From CATQHD01 sp965243165 (lineage in GTDB: Bacteria > Actinomycetota > Acidimicrobiia > Spongiisociales > Spongiisociaceae), in the NCBI GenBank assembly GCA_965243165.1, contig OZ251535.1:1178001-1242000 (forward strand): 64,000 bases of DNA, written 5' to 3'. Every line of letters begins with the position of its first letter. Positions within the stretch are counted from its first letter, which is position 1. Under the pieces are notes generated by a model. That model did not search any database. It worked only from the letters and a program-made list of their open reading frames with translations, and was not told the DNA's origin. Position numbers and translations under genes: made by a program. Positions 42,255-51,546 of this stretch are shown piece by piece.

Positions 42255-42322
42255 CCTTGCTCGAACACCTGCGTAAAATTACTCAGAGCCTAGCGTAATT
42301 TTACTCAATACTATGAGTAAAT
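42247..42322 (-). promoter_or_regulatory. Palindromic operator-like array
   Basis: TCGAGCAA-CC-TTGCTCGA (42247-42264) is a perfect palindrome. GCGTAAAATTACTCA (42271-42285) and GCGTAATTTTACTCA (42293-42307) are near-identical, 22 bases apart (two helical turns), and their GTAAnnTTAC cores are reverse complements. A third, inverted half (TGAGTAAATT) starts at 42313. This is typical of a small repressor's binding sites, as before toxin-antitoxin genes. Confidence 0.5.
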
Positions 42323-42390
42323 TGTAGAAGGGCTGGTCAAGGCAGTGATCGAGAGGGCTGGGAAGGCGGGAGCACGAGGACAAATGTGAT

Positions 42391-43575
42391 TCAGGCGCCC
42401 GCGCCCAGCAGCTCTTGGAGGCGGGTGAGTCCGGTCACCAGGTCCTCATCGCCCAAGGCGTAGGAGAAGCGGGCGTATCCGGGCGCCCCGAAGGCTTCGC
42501 CCGGTACGAAGGCGACCTCGGCCTCTTCCAGGCACATCGCGGCCAGCTCCAGGGCGGTGGCCGCCCGCCGACCCAAGGCCCCTTCCACGGAGGGGAAGCA
42601 GTAGAAAGCCCCCTGGGGTTCTACGCAGCTGAAGCCGTCGATCTCCTCCAGCATGCGGTGCATGGTGCGCCGCCGCCGGTCGAAGGCCTCGCGCATGCGG
42701 TGGGCGTCGTCGAGCGGGCCGGACACCGCCGCCAGCGCCGCCGCCTGCGCAACGTTGGATACGTTGGAGGTCAGATGGCTCTGCAGCTTGACGGCGCCCT
42801 CGACCACTTCCGGCGGGCCGATCATCCAGCCCACCCGCCATCCGGTCATGGCGTAGCTCTTGGCCACCCCGTTCACCGCCACGCACCGCTCCGCCAGATC
42901 CGGCGCCGCAATCGGCAGGGAAGCGAACTCCGCCCCCCCGTAGACGAGGTGTTCGTAGATTTCGTCGGTCAGCACCCAGACGCCCCGCTCCGCCGCCCAG
43001 CGCCCGATCTCCGCCAGTTCCCCGGCGCTGTAGACGGCCCCGGTCGGGTTGGACGGCGAGACGAAGATCAGCAGCTTGGTGCGGGCCGTGCGGGCCGCCT
43101 CCAGCTGTTCGGCGGTGGTCTTGAAGCCGCTCTCCGCTCCGGCCGCGACCGGAACGGGTATCCCGCCCGCCAGGCTCACCGCCTCCGGGTAGGTGACCCA
43201 GTAGGGGGCGGGTATCAGCACCTCGTCCCCCGGATCCACCAGGCACTGGACGCCGGTGTAGACGGCCTGTTTGCCGCCGTTGGTGATGATCACCTGCGAG
43301 GCTTCTACCTCCCAGCCCGAATCCCGCCTGGTCTTGGCGGCCACCGCCTCCCGCAGGGCCGGCAGCCCGGCCGCCGGGGTGTACTTGTGCATGGCCGGGT
43401 CGGCCGCCGCCGCGGCCGCTGCCTCCACGATGGGGGCGGGGGTGGGGAAGTCGGGTTCGCCCGACCCGTATCCGATGACCGGGCGCCCGGCGGCGCGCAG
43501 GGCGTTCGCCTTGGCGGTGATGGCCATGGTGGCCGATTCAGAAATAGCTTGTATCCGGTGTGATACTCCTACCAT
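42391..43575 (-). CDS. Class I aminotransferase (aspartate aminotransferase-like)
   Basis: 394 aa, fold-type I PLP enzyme. The PLP lysine is K239 in VNGVAKSYAMTGWRVGW. Other conserved parts are YGSGEPDFPTP, NPTGAVYS and VLTDEIYEHLVYGG. It fits the AspC/PatA group, which transaminates aspartate or related acids. ATG 43575 is chosen because the protein then starts at the family N-terminus; the open frame before it is antisense to serC. It is divergent from serC with 60 bases between the starts. Confidence 0.9.
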   Translation of the reverse strand: MVGVSHRIQAISESATMAITAKANALRAAGRPVIGYGSGEPDFPTPAPIVEAAAAAAADPAMHKYTPAAGLPALREAVAAKTRRDSGWEVEASQVIITNGGKQAVYTGVQCLVDPGDEVLIPAPYWVTYPEAVSLAGGIPVPVAAGAESGFKTTAEQLEAARTARTKLLIFVSPSNPTGAVYSAGELAEIGRWAAERGVWVLTDEIYEHLVYGGAEFASLPIAAPDLAERCVAVNGVAKSYAMTGWRVGWMIGPPEVVEGAVKLQSHLTSNVSNVAQAAALAAVSGPLDDAHRMREAFDRRRRTMHRMLEEIDGFSCVEPQGAFYCFPSVEGALGRRAATALELAAMCLEEAEVAFVPGEAFGAPGYARFSYALGDEDLVTGLTRLQELLGAGA

Positions 43576-43635
43576 GAGACCCTCCGCGAGGCGCTCGGCC
43601 GGTGATTCCGAGCAGGAAGGATAGAGGCGGCAGAC

Positions 43636-44760
43636 ATGGCTGACGGCATATCGATTCGGATCCCGGAGGACATGCTCCCGGCGGACGGCCGGTTCGGGTC
43701 CGGCCCCTCCCGGGTGCCCCAGCGGTCGCTCGAGCGGCTGGCCGAGGCCGGCCCCTCCTACATGGGGACCTCCCACCGCCGCGACACCGTGCGAAGGGTG
43801 GTGGGCCGGGTGCGGGAAGGGATGGCCGAGCTGTACGGGCTCGCCGACGGGTACGAGGTGGTGCTGGGCAACGGCGGCGCCAGCGCCTTCTGGGGAATGG
43901 CCGCCTTCAGCCTGATCGAGCGCGCCAGCCAGCACCTGAGCTTCGGGGTGTTCTCCTCCAAGTTCGCCCAGGCGGTGGAGGGCGCCCCCCACCTCGCCCC
44001 CCCCGAGGTGATCGAAGCCGCGCCCGGCGCCCACCCCCTCCCCAGGCCGTCCGACCGGATCGACCTCTACGCCCTCACCCACAACGAAACCTCGACCGGG
44101 GTAACCATGCCGGTGTCCCGGGTGGAGGGGCCGGCCATCACCCTGGTGGACGCCACCTCCGCCGCGGGCGGGATGCTGATCGACCCCGACCGATACGACG
44201 TCTACTACTTCTCGCCCCAGAAGGCGTTCGGGGCCGACGGCGGCCTGTTCGTCGCCCTGTGCTCCCCCAAGTCGATCGAGCGGATGGAGCGGATCGCCGC
44301 CTCCGGGCGCTGGATGCCTCCGTTCTTCTCCCTGGAGAAGGCGGTGTCCAACTCCCGCAAGAACCAGACCTACAACACCCCCGCCCTGGCCACCCTCCAC
44401 CTGCTGGCCCAAAACGCGGAGTGGATGCTGGAGCAGGGCGGCCTGGCCTGGGCGGCGGGCCGCTGCGCCGCCAACGCCGAGCTCCTCTACGGGTGGGCCG
44501 AGGCCCACGCCCTGGCGGCGCCCTTCGTGGCCGACCCGGCGATGCGCTCCCAGGTGAGCGGAACCATCAACTTCGACGACCGGGTGGACGCCGGCCGGGT
44601 CGCCGCCGTCCTGCGGGCCAACGGCGCGGTCGACACCGAGTCTTATCCGTCGCTGGGCGAGAACCAGCTGCGCATCGGGATGTGGCCGACCGTCCCCCGC
44701 TCGGACCTGGAGGCGCTGCTGGCCTGCATCGATTACGTGATCGAGGCGCTTCTGGACTGA
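43636..44760 (+). CDS. serC: Phosphoserine aminotransferase (mycobacterial type)
   Basis: 374 aa. Second step of serine synthesis. GSGPSRVPQRSLERL at the start, the PLP lysine K196 in YYFSPQKAFGADGG and THNETSTG fit the actinobacterial SerC branch. GCAGGAAGG before ATG 43636 gives the ribosome site. It is divergent from the AspC-like gene and may share its control region. Confidence 0.92.
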   Translation: MADGISIRIPEDMLPADGRFGSGPSRVPQRSLERLAEAGPSYMGTSHRRDTVRRVVGRVREGMAELYGLADGYEVVLGNGGASAFWGMAAFSLIERASQHLSFGVFSSKFAQAVEGAPHLAPPEVIEAAPGAHPLPRPSDRIDLYALTHNETSTGVTMPVSRVEGPAITLVDATSAAGGMLIDPDRYDVYYFSPQKAFGADGGLFVALCSPKSIERMERIAASGRWMPPFFSLEKAVSNSRKNQTYNTPALATLHLLAQNAEWMLEQGGLAWAAGRCAANAELLYGWAEAHALAAPFVADPAMRSQVSGTINFDDRVDAGRVAAVLRANGAVDTESYPSLGENQLRIGMWPTVPRSDLEALLACIDYVIEALLD

Positions 44761-44806
44761 CCGCGCCGGGGGCGGGCGGGAGATGCCGGGGCCGGCGGGC
44801 GCTGTG

Positions 44807-45370
44807 TCAGTCGCGTCCGAACAGCTTCTTCACCCCGGAGGAGAGGTTGGAACCCACGGTGGAGGCCAGCAGCGACACCCCCTTGACGTCGGCGGCTTCG
44901 ATCTCGGCGGCTTCTTCCTGGTCCGAGGCTTCCAGCTTGGCCTCCAGGCAGGCCACGAAGTCCATGATCAGCCGCTGCGACATCTGGTTGATGAGGCCGG
45001 TGCGCCCGAACTGGGCGGCCGCCCCGGAGATGGTGATGTCGGCGTCCACCACCACCTGTGAACCCCCTTCGGCGGCGGTGATGGCGTAGTCCACCTTCAC
45101 CTGGCCGCGCGACCCTCCCCGCTTGTCGATGCCCTTTCCGGCGATCTGTCCGGTCATCGCCTCGGCGTCGGAGCTGACCGTGGCCTCCCCTTCGAAGCCG
45201 GCGGTCATCGGGCCGAGCTTGACCGACACCACCCCGGTGTAGACGCCGCCGCCCCGGTCTTCGGTCAGCGAGGCGCCGGGGAGGCACTGGGCCACCGAAG
45301 GCACGTCCTGGAAGAACCCGAAAACGGTCTCCGGGCTCTGGCCGACCTGGAACTCTTGGGTGATCTTCAT
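44807..45370 (-). CDS. CoxG-like SRPBCC protein
   Basis: 187 aa. A START/SRPBCC fold of the CO dehydrogenase subunit G family (FQVGQSPETVFGFFQDVPSVAQCLPGASL; YTGVVSVKLGPMTAGFEGEA), with an acidic C-terminal extension from about 145. CoxG proteins help membrane attachment or maturation of molybdenum hydroxylases. The Mo-hydroxylase operon 3 kb away is a possible partner. It is tail to tail with serC. Confidence 0.9.
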   Translation of the reverse strand: MKITQEFQVGQSPETVFGFFQDVPSVAQCLPGASLTEDRGGGVYTGVVSVKLGPMTAGFEGEATVSSDAEAMTGQIAGKGIDKRGGSRGQVKVDYAITAAEGGSQVVVDADITISGAAAQFGRTGLINQMSQRLIMDFVACLEAKLEASDQEEAAEIEAADVKGVSLLASTVGSNLSSGVKKLFGRD

Positions 45371-45467
45371 CTGGGGGCCTCCTGTCGGGTGCGGCCCTTC
45401 GAGCGCGGCGGGGCCGCCGGCGATTGTAGCAGCGGGCTGAGTTCGACCCCTTGCGCGCCGGGGCAGG

Positions 45468-46796
45468 TCAGGGATCCGACCAAGCGGGCCGGGCGGCGCG
45501 GCCCTTGTCCACGTCCACCCGGGTGAGCAGCAGGCCGCCCACCGCGAAGAAGAACACCACGGAGAGGACGGCGGGGCGCCCGGAGCCGGTGGAGGCGCTG
45601 ACCACGGCGAACACCAGCGGCCCCAGGATGGTGGAGAACCGGGAGAACACGGTGTAGAAACCGAAGAACTCGGCGGAGGAGTCTTCTGGGATCATGGTGG
45701 CGTAGAGGCTGCGGCTCAGGGCCTGCACGCCTCCCAGCACCAGGCCCACCACCGCCGCTATCCCCAAGAAGGGAAGGGACTGTCCGGTCGGGAGGAAGTA
45801 GGCGAACACGGCTATCGCCGACCAGACCAGCAGCGTCGAAAGGATGGAGTTCTTGGTTCCGAACCGCTGCGCGATCTTTGCGAACAGCAGCGCCCCGCCG
45901 AAGGCGATGAACTGAACCAGCAGAAAGGCGAGGGCGATGATGGTGAGGCTCAGATCCAGGGTCTCCTCGGCGTAGGAGCCGGACAGGCTGATCACGGTCT
46001 GGGTGCCGTCGTTGTAGAAGAAGAAGGCCAAGAGGAACAGCAGCAACTGAGGGAACCGGCGCAGCTTCCGCAGGGTGGTGAAGCTGCGGCTGAATCCGGC
46101 GGCGGCGTAGGCGGGGAAAGGGCGGAGGTTGCGGAAGCGCTCCGGGAGGGGCCTGGCTTCCCCGGTTTCGGGCAGGCGGCGCAGGGCGAACTGGGAGAAG
46201 CCCAGCCACCAGACGGCGGAACCGAAAATAGCAATGCGGGCGGCGGTGGAGGTGGACAGTCCGATCAGGCCGTTTTCGCTCAGCGCGTACAGCCCCAGTG
46301 ACAGCGCCAGGTAGAGGCCGCCCCCCACATATCCGAAGGCGTAGCCCTTGGACGAGACCTGATCCACCGTTTCGTCGTCGGTGAGCTGGGGCAGGAAGGC
46401 GTCGTAGAAGACGTTGCCGCCCACGAACCCGAAGTTGGCGGCCACCGCCAGGATCATGAACAGCGGCACCGCCCCGTCCGGCGCGAAGGGCATGGCCAGC
46501 GCGAAGAGGACGCCCACCGCCATGAAGTTGCGAAGGAAGCGGCGCTTGGCGGCGGCGTAGTCGGCCGCCGCCCCGAGCACCGGCATCATCAGGAAGAGCA
46601 CCACCGATCCGATCGACACCACCGCCGCCCAGATGGTCTCCCCCGACCACCCGTTCCATCCGCCTTCGGGGACGATGGTTCCCGTGAAGAACGGGGCGAT
46701 GACAGCCCCCTGGGTGGTGATGAAGGCCGAGTTGGACCAGTCGTACATGGCCCAACCGAAGATGGTCCTGCGGTCGTTGCGCAGCGAGTCGGTCAA
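45468..46796 (-). CDS. MFS transporter, UMF1 (Atg22-like) family
   Basis: About 442 aa from TTG 46796, with some twelve hydrophobic segments. The N-terminus FGWAMYDWSNSAFITT and VGGNVFYDAFLPQL are UMF1 hallmarks. The substrate is unknown; some relatives export amino acids. The start is uncertain, because the frame stays open to TTG 46889 and no ribosome site is clear. I chose the TTG closest to the conserved region. Confidence 0.87.
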   Translation of the reverse strand: MTDSLRNDRRTIFGWAMYDWSNSAFITTQGAVIAPFFTGTIVPEGGWNGWSGETIWAAVVSIGSVVLFLMMPVLGAAADYAAAKRRFLRNFMAVGVLFALAMPFAPDGAVPLFMILAVAANFGFVGGNVFYDAFLPQLTDDETVDQVSSKGYAFGYVGGGLYLALSLGLYALSENGLIGLSTSTAARIAIFGSAVWWLGFSQFALRRLPETGEARPLPERFRNLRPFPAYAAAGFSRSFTTLRKLRRFPQLLLFLLAFFFYNDGTQTVISLSGSYAEETLDLSLTIIALAFLLVQFIAFGGALLFAKIAQRFGTKNSILSTLLVWSAIAVFAYFLPTGQSLPFLGIAAVVGLVLGGVQALSRSLYATMIPEDSSAEFFGFYTVFSRFSTILGPLVFAVVSASTGSGRPAVLSVVFFFAVGGLLLTRVDVDKGRAARPAWSDP

Positions 46797-46943
46797 GGCA
46801 GGCCGCCCCCGGTCGACGGAATCGGTCAGATGCCGGGCTACGGTAGCACCTACGCGGGCGCGTCTTCGACTCGGCCCGGCCCCCTTCAACCAATCCGGGG
46901 GGGCCGGGCCGGGACCCCTCCGGCCGCGTATAGCCTGGCCCTC

Positions 46944-48407
46944 ATGAACCGATGGATGCAGGCAGCCTTTGCGCTGGGGCTGTTGCTGGCGGCCTGCGGA
47001 GGCCGGGCGGAACCGGCGGCCGTAACCGCCCCGCCGACCGCCCCCTCATCGACCGCCCCCGCAGCCGCCCCCTCAGAAGCCGCCCCCGACCCGGCGGTCC
47101 CGGCGGTTGCCGAAACGCCGCCCGCCGACTCGGCGGACGCCTCTTCTGCCGCCGCCCCGTCCTCCCTCCCGGAGGCGGGCGCCGAAGCGGACGGGGAGGA
47201 AGCGGCCGACGGGGGGGCCGAGCCGGGCGGCGCCCCCTCCGATGCGCCGGAACCGGACGCCGCGCCGCCGCCGGACTACCCGCCGGAACAGACCGAGGGG
47301 CCGGAACCGACAGGGGCGCCCGCCCCCCTGCGCTCCCTCGTCTACCGGCAGGCGGCCGAGGTGGACTTCCCCATCGACCTGGCCTCCCTGCCCGGCGCCG
47401 GCCTGCTGGTGATCGCTTCGAAGGAGGGGCGGCTGTGGCTGCACGGCGGAGAAGGCCTGCTCCCCGATCCTTTCCTCGACATCCGCGACCGGGTGCGCAA
47501 CCGGGGGGAGCAGGGCCTGCTGGGGATGGCCTTCCCGCCGGACTACCCGGCTTCGGGCCGCCTGTTCCTTCATTACACGGCCCTCGACGGGGACACCGTG
47601 CTGGCCGAATACAGGGCGGAGGGCGGATCGGCCGACCCTGCCTCCGAGGCGGTGCTGTGGCGGGTCGGCCAGCCGGCCGGCAACCACAACGGGGGAACGA
47701 TCGCCTTCGGTCCGGACGGTTACCTGTACATGGGCTTGGGCGACGGAGGAGGGGCCGGCGACCGCTTCGGCCACGGGCAGAACGACCAGACCCCGCTCGG
47801 CGCCCTGCTCCGCTTCGATGTCTCCGCCCCCGGCGCCCTGTCGCCCGCGCCCGGCAACCCCTTTCCGGCCCCCGAGGTGTGGGCGGTCGGCCTCCGCAAC
47901 CCCTGGCGCTTCACCATCGATTTCCCCTCCGGTCTGATAGTGACCGCCGACGTCGGGCAGGATCTGTTCGAGGAGGTCTCGATCGCGCCCGTCGCGGCGG
48001 CCGGCCTCAACTACGGCTGGCCTATCACGGAGGGCCGCCATTGTTTCCGGCCCGCTTCGGGATGCACCGCCGACGGCTTGACCCTGCCCGTCTTGGAGGT
48101 GGAGCACGGCGACGCAGGCACCTGTTCCATCACCGGCGGGGTCGTATACAGAGGCGCGGAGATCCCGGAACTCTACGGGCACTACCTCTTCTCGGACTAC
48201 TGCGGCGGCTACCTGCGCAGCTTCCCGGTCGAAGCCTTCACCGGGGCCGCCCCGCCGTACCCTCCCTTGGCCGAGCCGCCCCTCGACTGGACCGGCCAGG
48301 TAGGCGTTCCGGGCCAAGTGTCGGCGTTCGGCGTAGACGCCGCCGGAGAGGTGTACGTCCTCGTCTCCGAAGGCCGGGTGTTCCGCCTGGAGGCCCTGCG
48401 GGGCTGA
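46944..48407 (+). CDS. PQQ-dependent sugar dehydrogenase-like lipoprotein
   Basis: 487 aa. A lipoprotein signal with lipobox LAAC (Cys at about 18), a Pro/Ala/Glu-rich linker to about 125, then a six-bladed soluble glucose dehydrogenase (YliI/Asd-like) propeller: RNRGEQGLLGMAF, NHNGGTIAFGPDGYLYMGLGDGG, LRNPWRF, LNYGWP. It oxidises aldoses outside the membrane using PQQ. TATAGCCT at 46929-46936 lies seven bases before the ATG, so it is probably leaderless. Confidence 0.9.
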   Translation: MNRWMQAAFALGLLLAACGGRAEPAAVTAPPTAPSSTAPAAAPSEAAPDPAVPAVAETPPADSADASSAAAPSSLPEAGAEADGEEAADGGAEPGGAPSDAPEPDAAPPPDYPPEQTEGPEPTGAPAPLRSLVYRQAAEVDFPIDLASLPGAGLLVIASKEGRLWLHGGEGLLPDPFLDIRDRVRNRGEQGLLGMAFPPDYPASGRLFLHYTALDGDTVLAEYRAEGGSADPASEAVLWRVGQPAGNHNGGTIAFGPDGYLYMGLGDGGGAGDRFGHGQNDQTPLGALLRFDVSAPGALSPAPGNPFPAPEVWAVGLRNPWRFTIDFPSGLIVTADVGQDLFEEVSIAPVAAAGLNYGWPITEGRHCFRPASGCTADGLTLPVLEVEHGDAGTCSITGGVVYRGAEIPELYGHYLFSDYCGGYLRSFPVEAFTGAAPPYPPLAEPPLDWTGQVGVPGQVSAFGVDAAGEVYVLVSEGRVFRLEALRG

Positions 48408-48445
48408 ACGGCCTTCTCTGGACGCCCGCCTCAGCCGCCGGAATC

Positions 48446-48467
48446 TGTCACAGGCGGGTTGTACCCT
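48446..48467 (+). promoter_or_regulatory. PafBC/RecA-NDp-like promoter of the type IIG-like gene
   Basis: TGTCACAG (48446-48453), eight bases, TACCCT (48462-48467). Spacing is exact. The next long gene starts 154 bases on. A short leaderless frame (ATG 48476, about 58 codons) would also start here, but its frame is the shadow of the preceding gene. Confidence 0.5.
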
Positions 48468-48621
48468 CCATACGCATGTTCGGCCTACACGGAATTGACG
48501 GCCCTGCGCTCAACCGCAGAGGCGCGCCGCATGGACCCATTGCCGCGTTCCCCGGCCGGGGTGCATCTACCGTATCGGGCGAAGACGGAGCGGATGTTCT
48601 CCGTTCGACGAGGATCGGCGC

Positions 48622-51495
48622 ATGGCAAGAACCGCAGAACCGCATCTGAACCTGTTGTTGGCCCAGGCGTTGGGCAGACGGCACCCGCGGTGGAAGGTGA
48701 GCGCCGAGCAGACCCGGAGGGTGCGCGGCTCGGCCGGACTCCGCCCCGACATCCTGGTCGAGCATCACCGCGGACAGCCGCTCGTCATCGAGACGGAGGT
48801 CGACCCGGCCTCCACTGTCGAACAGGACGCTTCCGCGCGGCTCGGGATGACCCTCGAACCCGGCGGAAAGCAGGTGGAACAGGCGGCGGCGCTCCGCATC
48901 CCGGCTTCACTCACCTACGTCAACCAACCGAACCTGGAAGGAGCGGTGGAGCAGGCCGATTATCAGTACGCCGCGATTTCCTTGAACGCCGACCGAAGCC
49001 TCACCCGCTGGCCCCGGGCCGGATGGCTGACAGGCGGGATCGACGACCTGGCCAATCTGTGCGAGAACATCGCTCTGTCGGAACAGGCCCTGGCCGCCGG
49101 GCTGGCCCGGTTGGAAGAAGCGGTGGGCGACATCTCCTACCACTTGCGGCGGCAGGTTCCCCAGGGTGTGCTCGACAAGATGGCGGCGGAACTGCGGCAG
49201 GAGGACGGAGAACAGACATCCCGCATGGCCGCCGCCGTCATCCTGAACGCCGTTACCTTCTATACCGCCCTGGCAGGCCGCCAGGACATTTCCACACTCG
49301 AAGAAATGCGCGCTCAACGTTATGGAAGGCTCCAACTGTCGACGTTGTTGAAAAATTGGGAGAAGATACTGCGCGTCAACTATTGGCCGATCTTCCATAT
49401 TGCCAAACAGCTGTTGATTCCTATCCCGGTCGCCGAAGCCAACCTGGCGCTGGAGCAAGCCGCCGCCGCGGCAGAAGATCTAACCGGGATCGGTGTAACC
49501 ACGATGCACGACCTGGCGGGGCGGATGTTCCAGCAGCTGATCACCGATCGGAAATATCTGGCCACCTTCTACACATTGCCTCCTTCGGCGGCGATGATCG
49601 CCGAGCTGGCCGCCGCCAAACTCGAAATCGATTGGGCCGACGAAGGCTCGGTGGCCGAGCTGCGGATCGCCGACCTGGCCTGCGGTACGGGGACCCTCCT
49701 CTCCGCGGCCTATCAGGCAGTACGCTCCCGCCACCGCCGGGCCGGGGGCGACGACGCCAGAATTCACGCCCGGATGATCGAGAGCGGCCTGATCGCGGCC
49801 GACGTGATGCCCCAGGCCGCTCACCTGACCGCCTCGATGCTCTCCTCCGCGCATCCGAGCATACCGTTCGACAACACGAGGGTTCACACCCTGCCTTACG
49901 GCGTCGATGCCAAGGGGACGCACATAGGGTCGCTGGAGCTGTTGGGAGTCAATGCTTTGGCTTCTCTCTTCCCGACCGGCGAACAACAGGCTCACGGCGC
50001 CGGAGGGCAGGGCCTGATGAAGCTGCAGCGGGAAAGCCTCGATCTCGTGATCATGAACCCCCCGTTCACCCGCCCCACCAATCACGAGTCGGCCGAGGTT
50101 CCCCGCCCCGATTTTGCGGGCTTGGGCAACGACGACGAGGCGCAGCAGCTCATGGGCGCTCGGCTCAGACAGATTCACAAGCTCATGGCCTCGGAAAAAC
50201 TCTTGCTGGATCCGGTAGGAAACGGCAACGCCGGCCTGGCGTCTTATTTTGCCGATCTCGCCCATCTGAAGTTGAAGGAAGGTGGGGTGATGGCGTTGGT
50301 GCTTCCCTTCTCCGCAATAGCAGGAAGGTCTTGGAAGAAACTGAGGGCCATGCTGGCCGGCAATTACACCGACGCAACGGTGGTGTCCATCGCCGCCGCC
50401 GGTTCGACCGACCGGGCCTTCTCGGCGGACACCGGGATGGCGGACGCGGTGATAACAGCCAAGAAGAAAACCAAGAGAGGCAGCAACAAGACGCTGTATG
50501 TGAACCTGCATCGCCGCCCGGAGAGTATTCCCGAAGCGGTTGAGCTGGCGCGTTCGGCGTCCCGTACCGATCCGGAGGAGGAAGGCGGCTATCTGACGGC
50601 GGGCGATGATCTGGCCGGTATGTGGATGCAGGGGTCGCTCGTCGGGGATGGAGGCATGGCCGCCGTCTCCCGGCCGGGCGCGGCGGTCACCATGTCGCGC
50701 CTTCCGGGCGGCAGGCTGGTGCTGCCCCGCCGCGCCCGGCCGCTCCGCCTCCCGATGACCACCCTGGCCCAGGTAGGCCGGGAGGGGTTGGTTCACCGCG
50801 ATATAGGCGTCAAGCCCGGCGCGATGGGAGACATACGCGGGCCCTTCGATATCCATCCGATGTCGGGTGTTCCTGACTATCCGGTGCTTTGGGCCCACTC
50901 GGCCGGCCGCGAGCGGCGGCTCGTAGTCGAACCGGACAGTGAGGGCAGGGTCAGGCGGGGTCAGGCGGTGAAAGCGGCCGAGGTGTGGAAGAGGACCGCC
51001 GCCCGGTTGCATTTCAACCTCGATTTTCGGTTGAATTCCCAGAGTCTGGCGGCCTGCTTCACTACCGAGCCGGTCATCGGCGGGCGCGCCTGGCCCAGCT
51101 TCGAACCCCGCGAGGAACGGTGGGCCCTGCCCCTTTTGTTGTGGGCCAACACCACCTTGGGCTTGATGTGCTTCTGGTGGACCGGTACCCGGCAGCACCA
51201 AGGCCGGGTCTGTCTCACTATCACCGCCCTCCCCGACCTGCCGGTGTTGGACCCCCGGCGGCTCGACGGCGGCCGGCTGGAGGCGGCGGAGGGCATATTC
51301 GAAGTCTTCCGGGGCCGCGAGCTGCTCCCTGCCAACGAGGCCTACCGCGACGCGGCCCGCCGGAGCCTCGACCGCGCCGTCCTCGTCGATCTGCTGGGCC
51401 TGCCCGAAGAGATTCTCGGTTCCTTGGACGTCCTGCGCCGGCAGTGGTGCTCCGAACCGTCCGTCCACGGCGGCAAATCCACCCGCCCGGACTGA
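48622..51495 (+). CDS. Type IIG-like restriction-methylation protein (N6-adenine methyltransferase with PD-ExE N-terminus)
   Basis: 957 aa. N-terminus: P42-D43 followed by E57-T-E59 (RPDILVEHHRGQPLVIETEV), a PD-(D/E)XK-like nuclease pattern with Glu in place of the last Lys. Middle: SAM site ADLACGTGTLL (about 350) and catalytic NPPF (about 478), the gamma-class order of N6-adenine methyltransferases. C-terminal 300 residues resemble a target-recognition region, ending LTITALPDLPVLDPRRLDG. GAGGA at 48610-48614 sets ATG 48622. The parts 49300-49560 and 50200-50520 are less GC-rich. It stands 51 bases before nurA and probably belongs to the same defence island. Methylase-only function is possible if the N-terminal nuclease is inactive. 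Confidence 0.8.
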   Translation: MARTAEPHLNLLLAQALGRRHPRWKVSAEQTRRVRGSAGLRPDILVEHHRGQPLVIETEVDPASTVEQDASARLGMTLEPGGKQVEQAAALRIPASLTYVNQPNLEGAVEQADYQYAAISLNADRSLTRWPRAGWLTGGIDDLANLCENIALSEQALAAGLARLEEAVGDISYHLRRQVPQGVLDKMAAELRQEDGEQTSRMAAAVILNAVTFYTALAGRQDISTLEEMRAQRYGRLQLSTLLKNWEKILRVNYWPIFHIAKQLLIPIPVAEANLALEQAAAAAEDLTGIGVTTMHDLAGRMFQQLITDRKYLATFYTLPPSAAMIAELAAAKLEIDWADEGSVAELRIADLACGTGTLLSAAYQAVRSRHRRAGGDDARIHARMIESGLIAADVMPQAAHLTASMLSSAHPSIPFDNTRVHTLPYGVDAKGTHIGSLELLGVNALASLFPTGEQQAHGAGGQGLMKLQRESLDLVIMNPPFTRPTNHESAEVPRPDFAGLGNDDEAQQLMGARLRQIHKLMASEKLLLDPVGNGNAGLASYFADLAHLKLKEGGVMALVLPFSAIAGRSWKKLRAMLAGNYTDATVVSIAAAGSTDRAFSADTGMADAVITAKKKTKRGSNKTLYVNLHRRPESIPEAVELARSASRTDPEEEGGYLTAGDDLAGMWMQGSLVGDGGMAAVSRPGAAVTMSRLPGGRLVLPRRARPLRLPMTTLAQVGREGLVHRDIGVKPGAMGDIRGPFDIHPMSGVPDYPVLWAHSAGRERRLVVEPDSEGRVRRGQAVKAAEVWKRTAARLHFNLDFRLNSQSLAACFTTEPVIGGRAWPSFEPREERWALPLLLWANTTLGLMCFWWTGTRQHQGRVCLTITALPDLPVLDPRRLDGGRLEAAEGIFEVFRGRELLPANEAYRDAARRSLDRAVLVDLLGLPEEILGSLDVLRRQWCSEPSVHGGKSTRPD

Positions 51496-51516
51496 CCCCG
51501 CCTTGGGGGGAGGTTT

Positions 51517-51539
51517 GTGTCACACCTCCTCTGTACCAT
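51517..51539 (+). promoter_or_regulatory. PafBC/RecA-NDp-like promoter of nurA-herA-sbcDC
   Basis: GTGTCACAC (51517-51525), eight bases, TACCAT (51534-51539). The -10 box overlaps an earlier ATG (51538) and lies seven bases before ATG 51547, so transcription would begin at that ATG. This decides the nurA start. Confidence 0.6.
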
Positions 51540-51546
51540 GAACCTC

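Larger units (their letters stand above)
42012..42390. other. Intergenic stretch with AT-rich operator array and gene remnant
   Basis: Contains a minus-strand remnant (42039-42254), an 8+8 palindrome (42247-42264) and paired GTAA/TTAC sites (42271-42322). The AT-rich part stands out against the 70% GC background. No complete gene is seen. Confidence 0.5.

Noticed and set aside
42391..44508. AspC-like frame extended to 705 codons
   Set aside because: The extra 310 codons are antisense to serC. The aminotransferase family N-terminus begins at ATG 43575.
46952..48649. Overlapping plus-strand frame in the sugar dehydrogenase region
   Set aside because: Arg/Gly/Pro-rich shadow; the other frame has a lipobox and a PQQ-propeller pattern.
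48476..48649. Short leaderless peptide of about 58 codons behind the damage-type promoter
   Set aside because: It is the tail of the shadow frame just named, with no ribosome site or recognisable sequence; a leader peptide cannot be excluded but is not supported.
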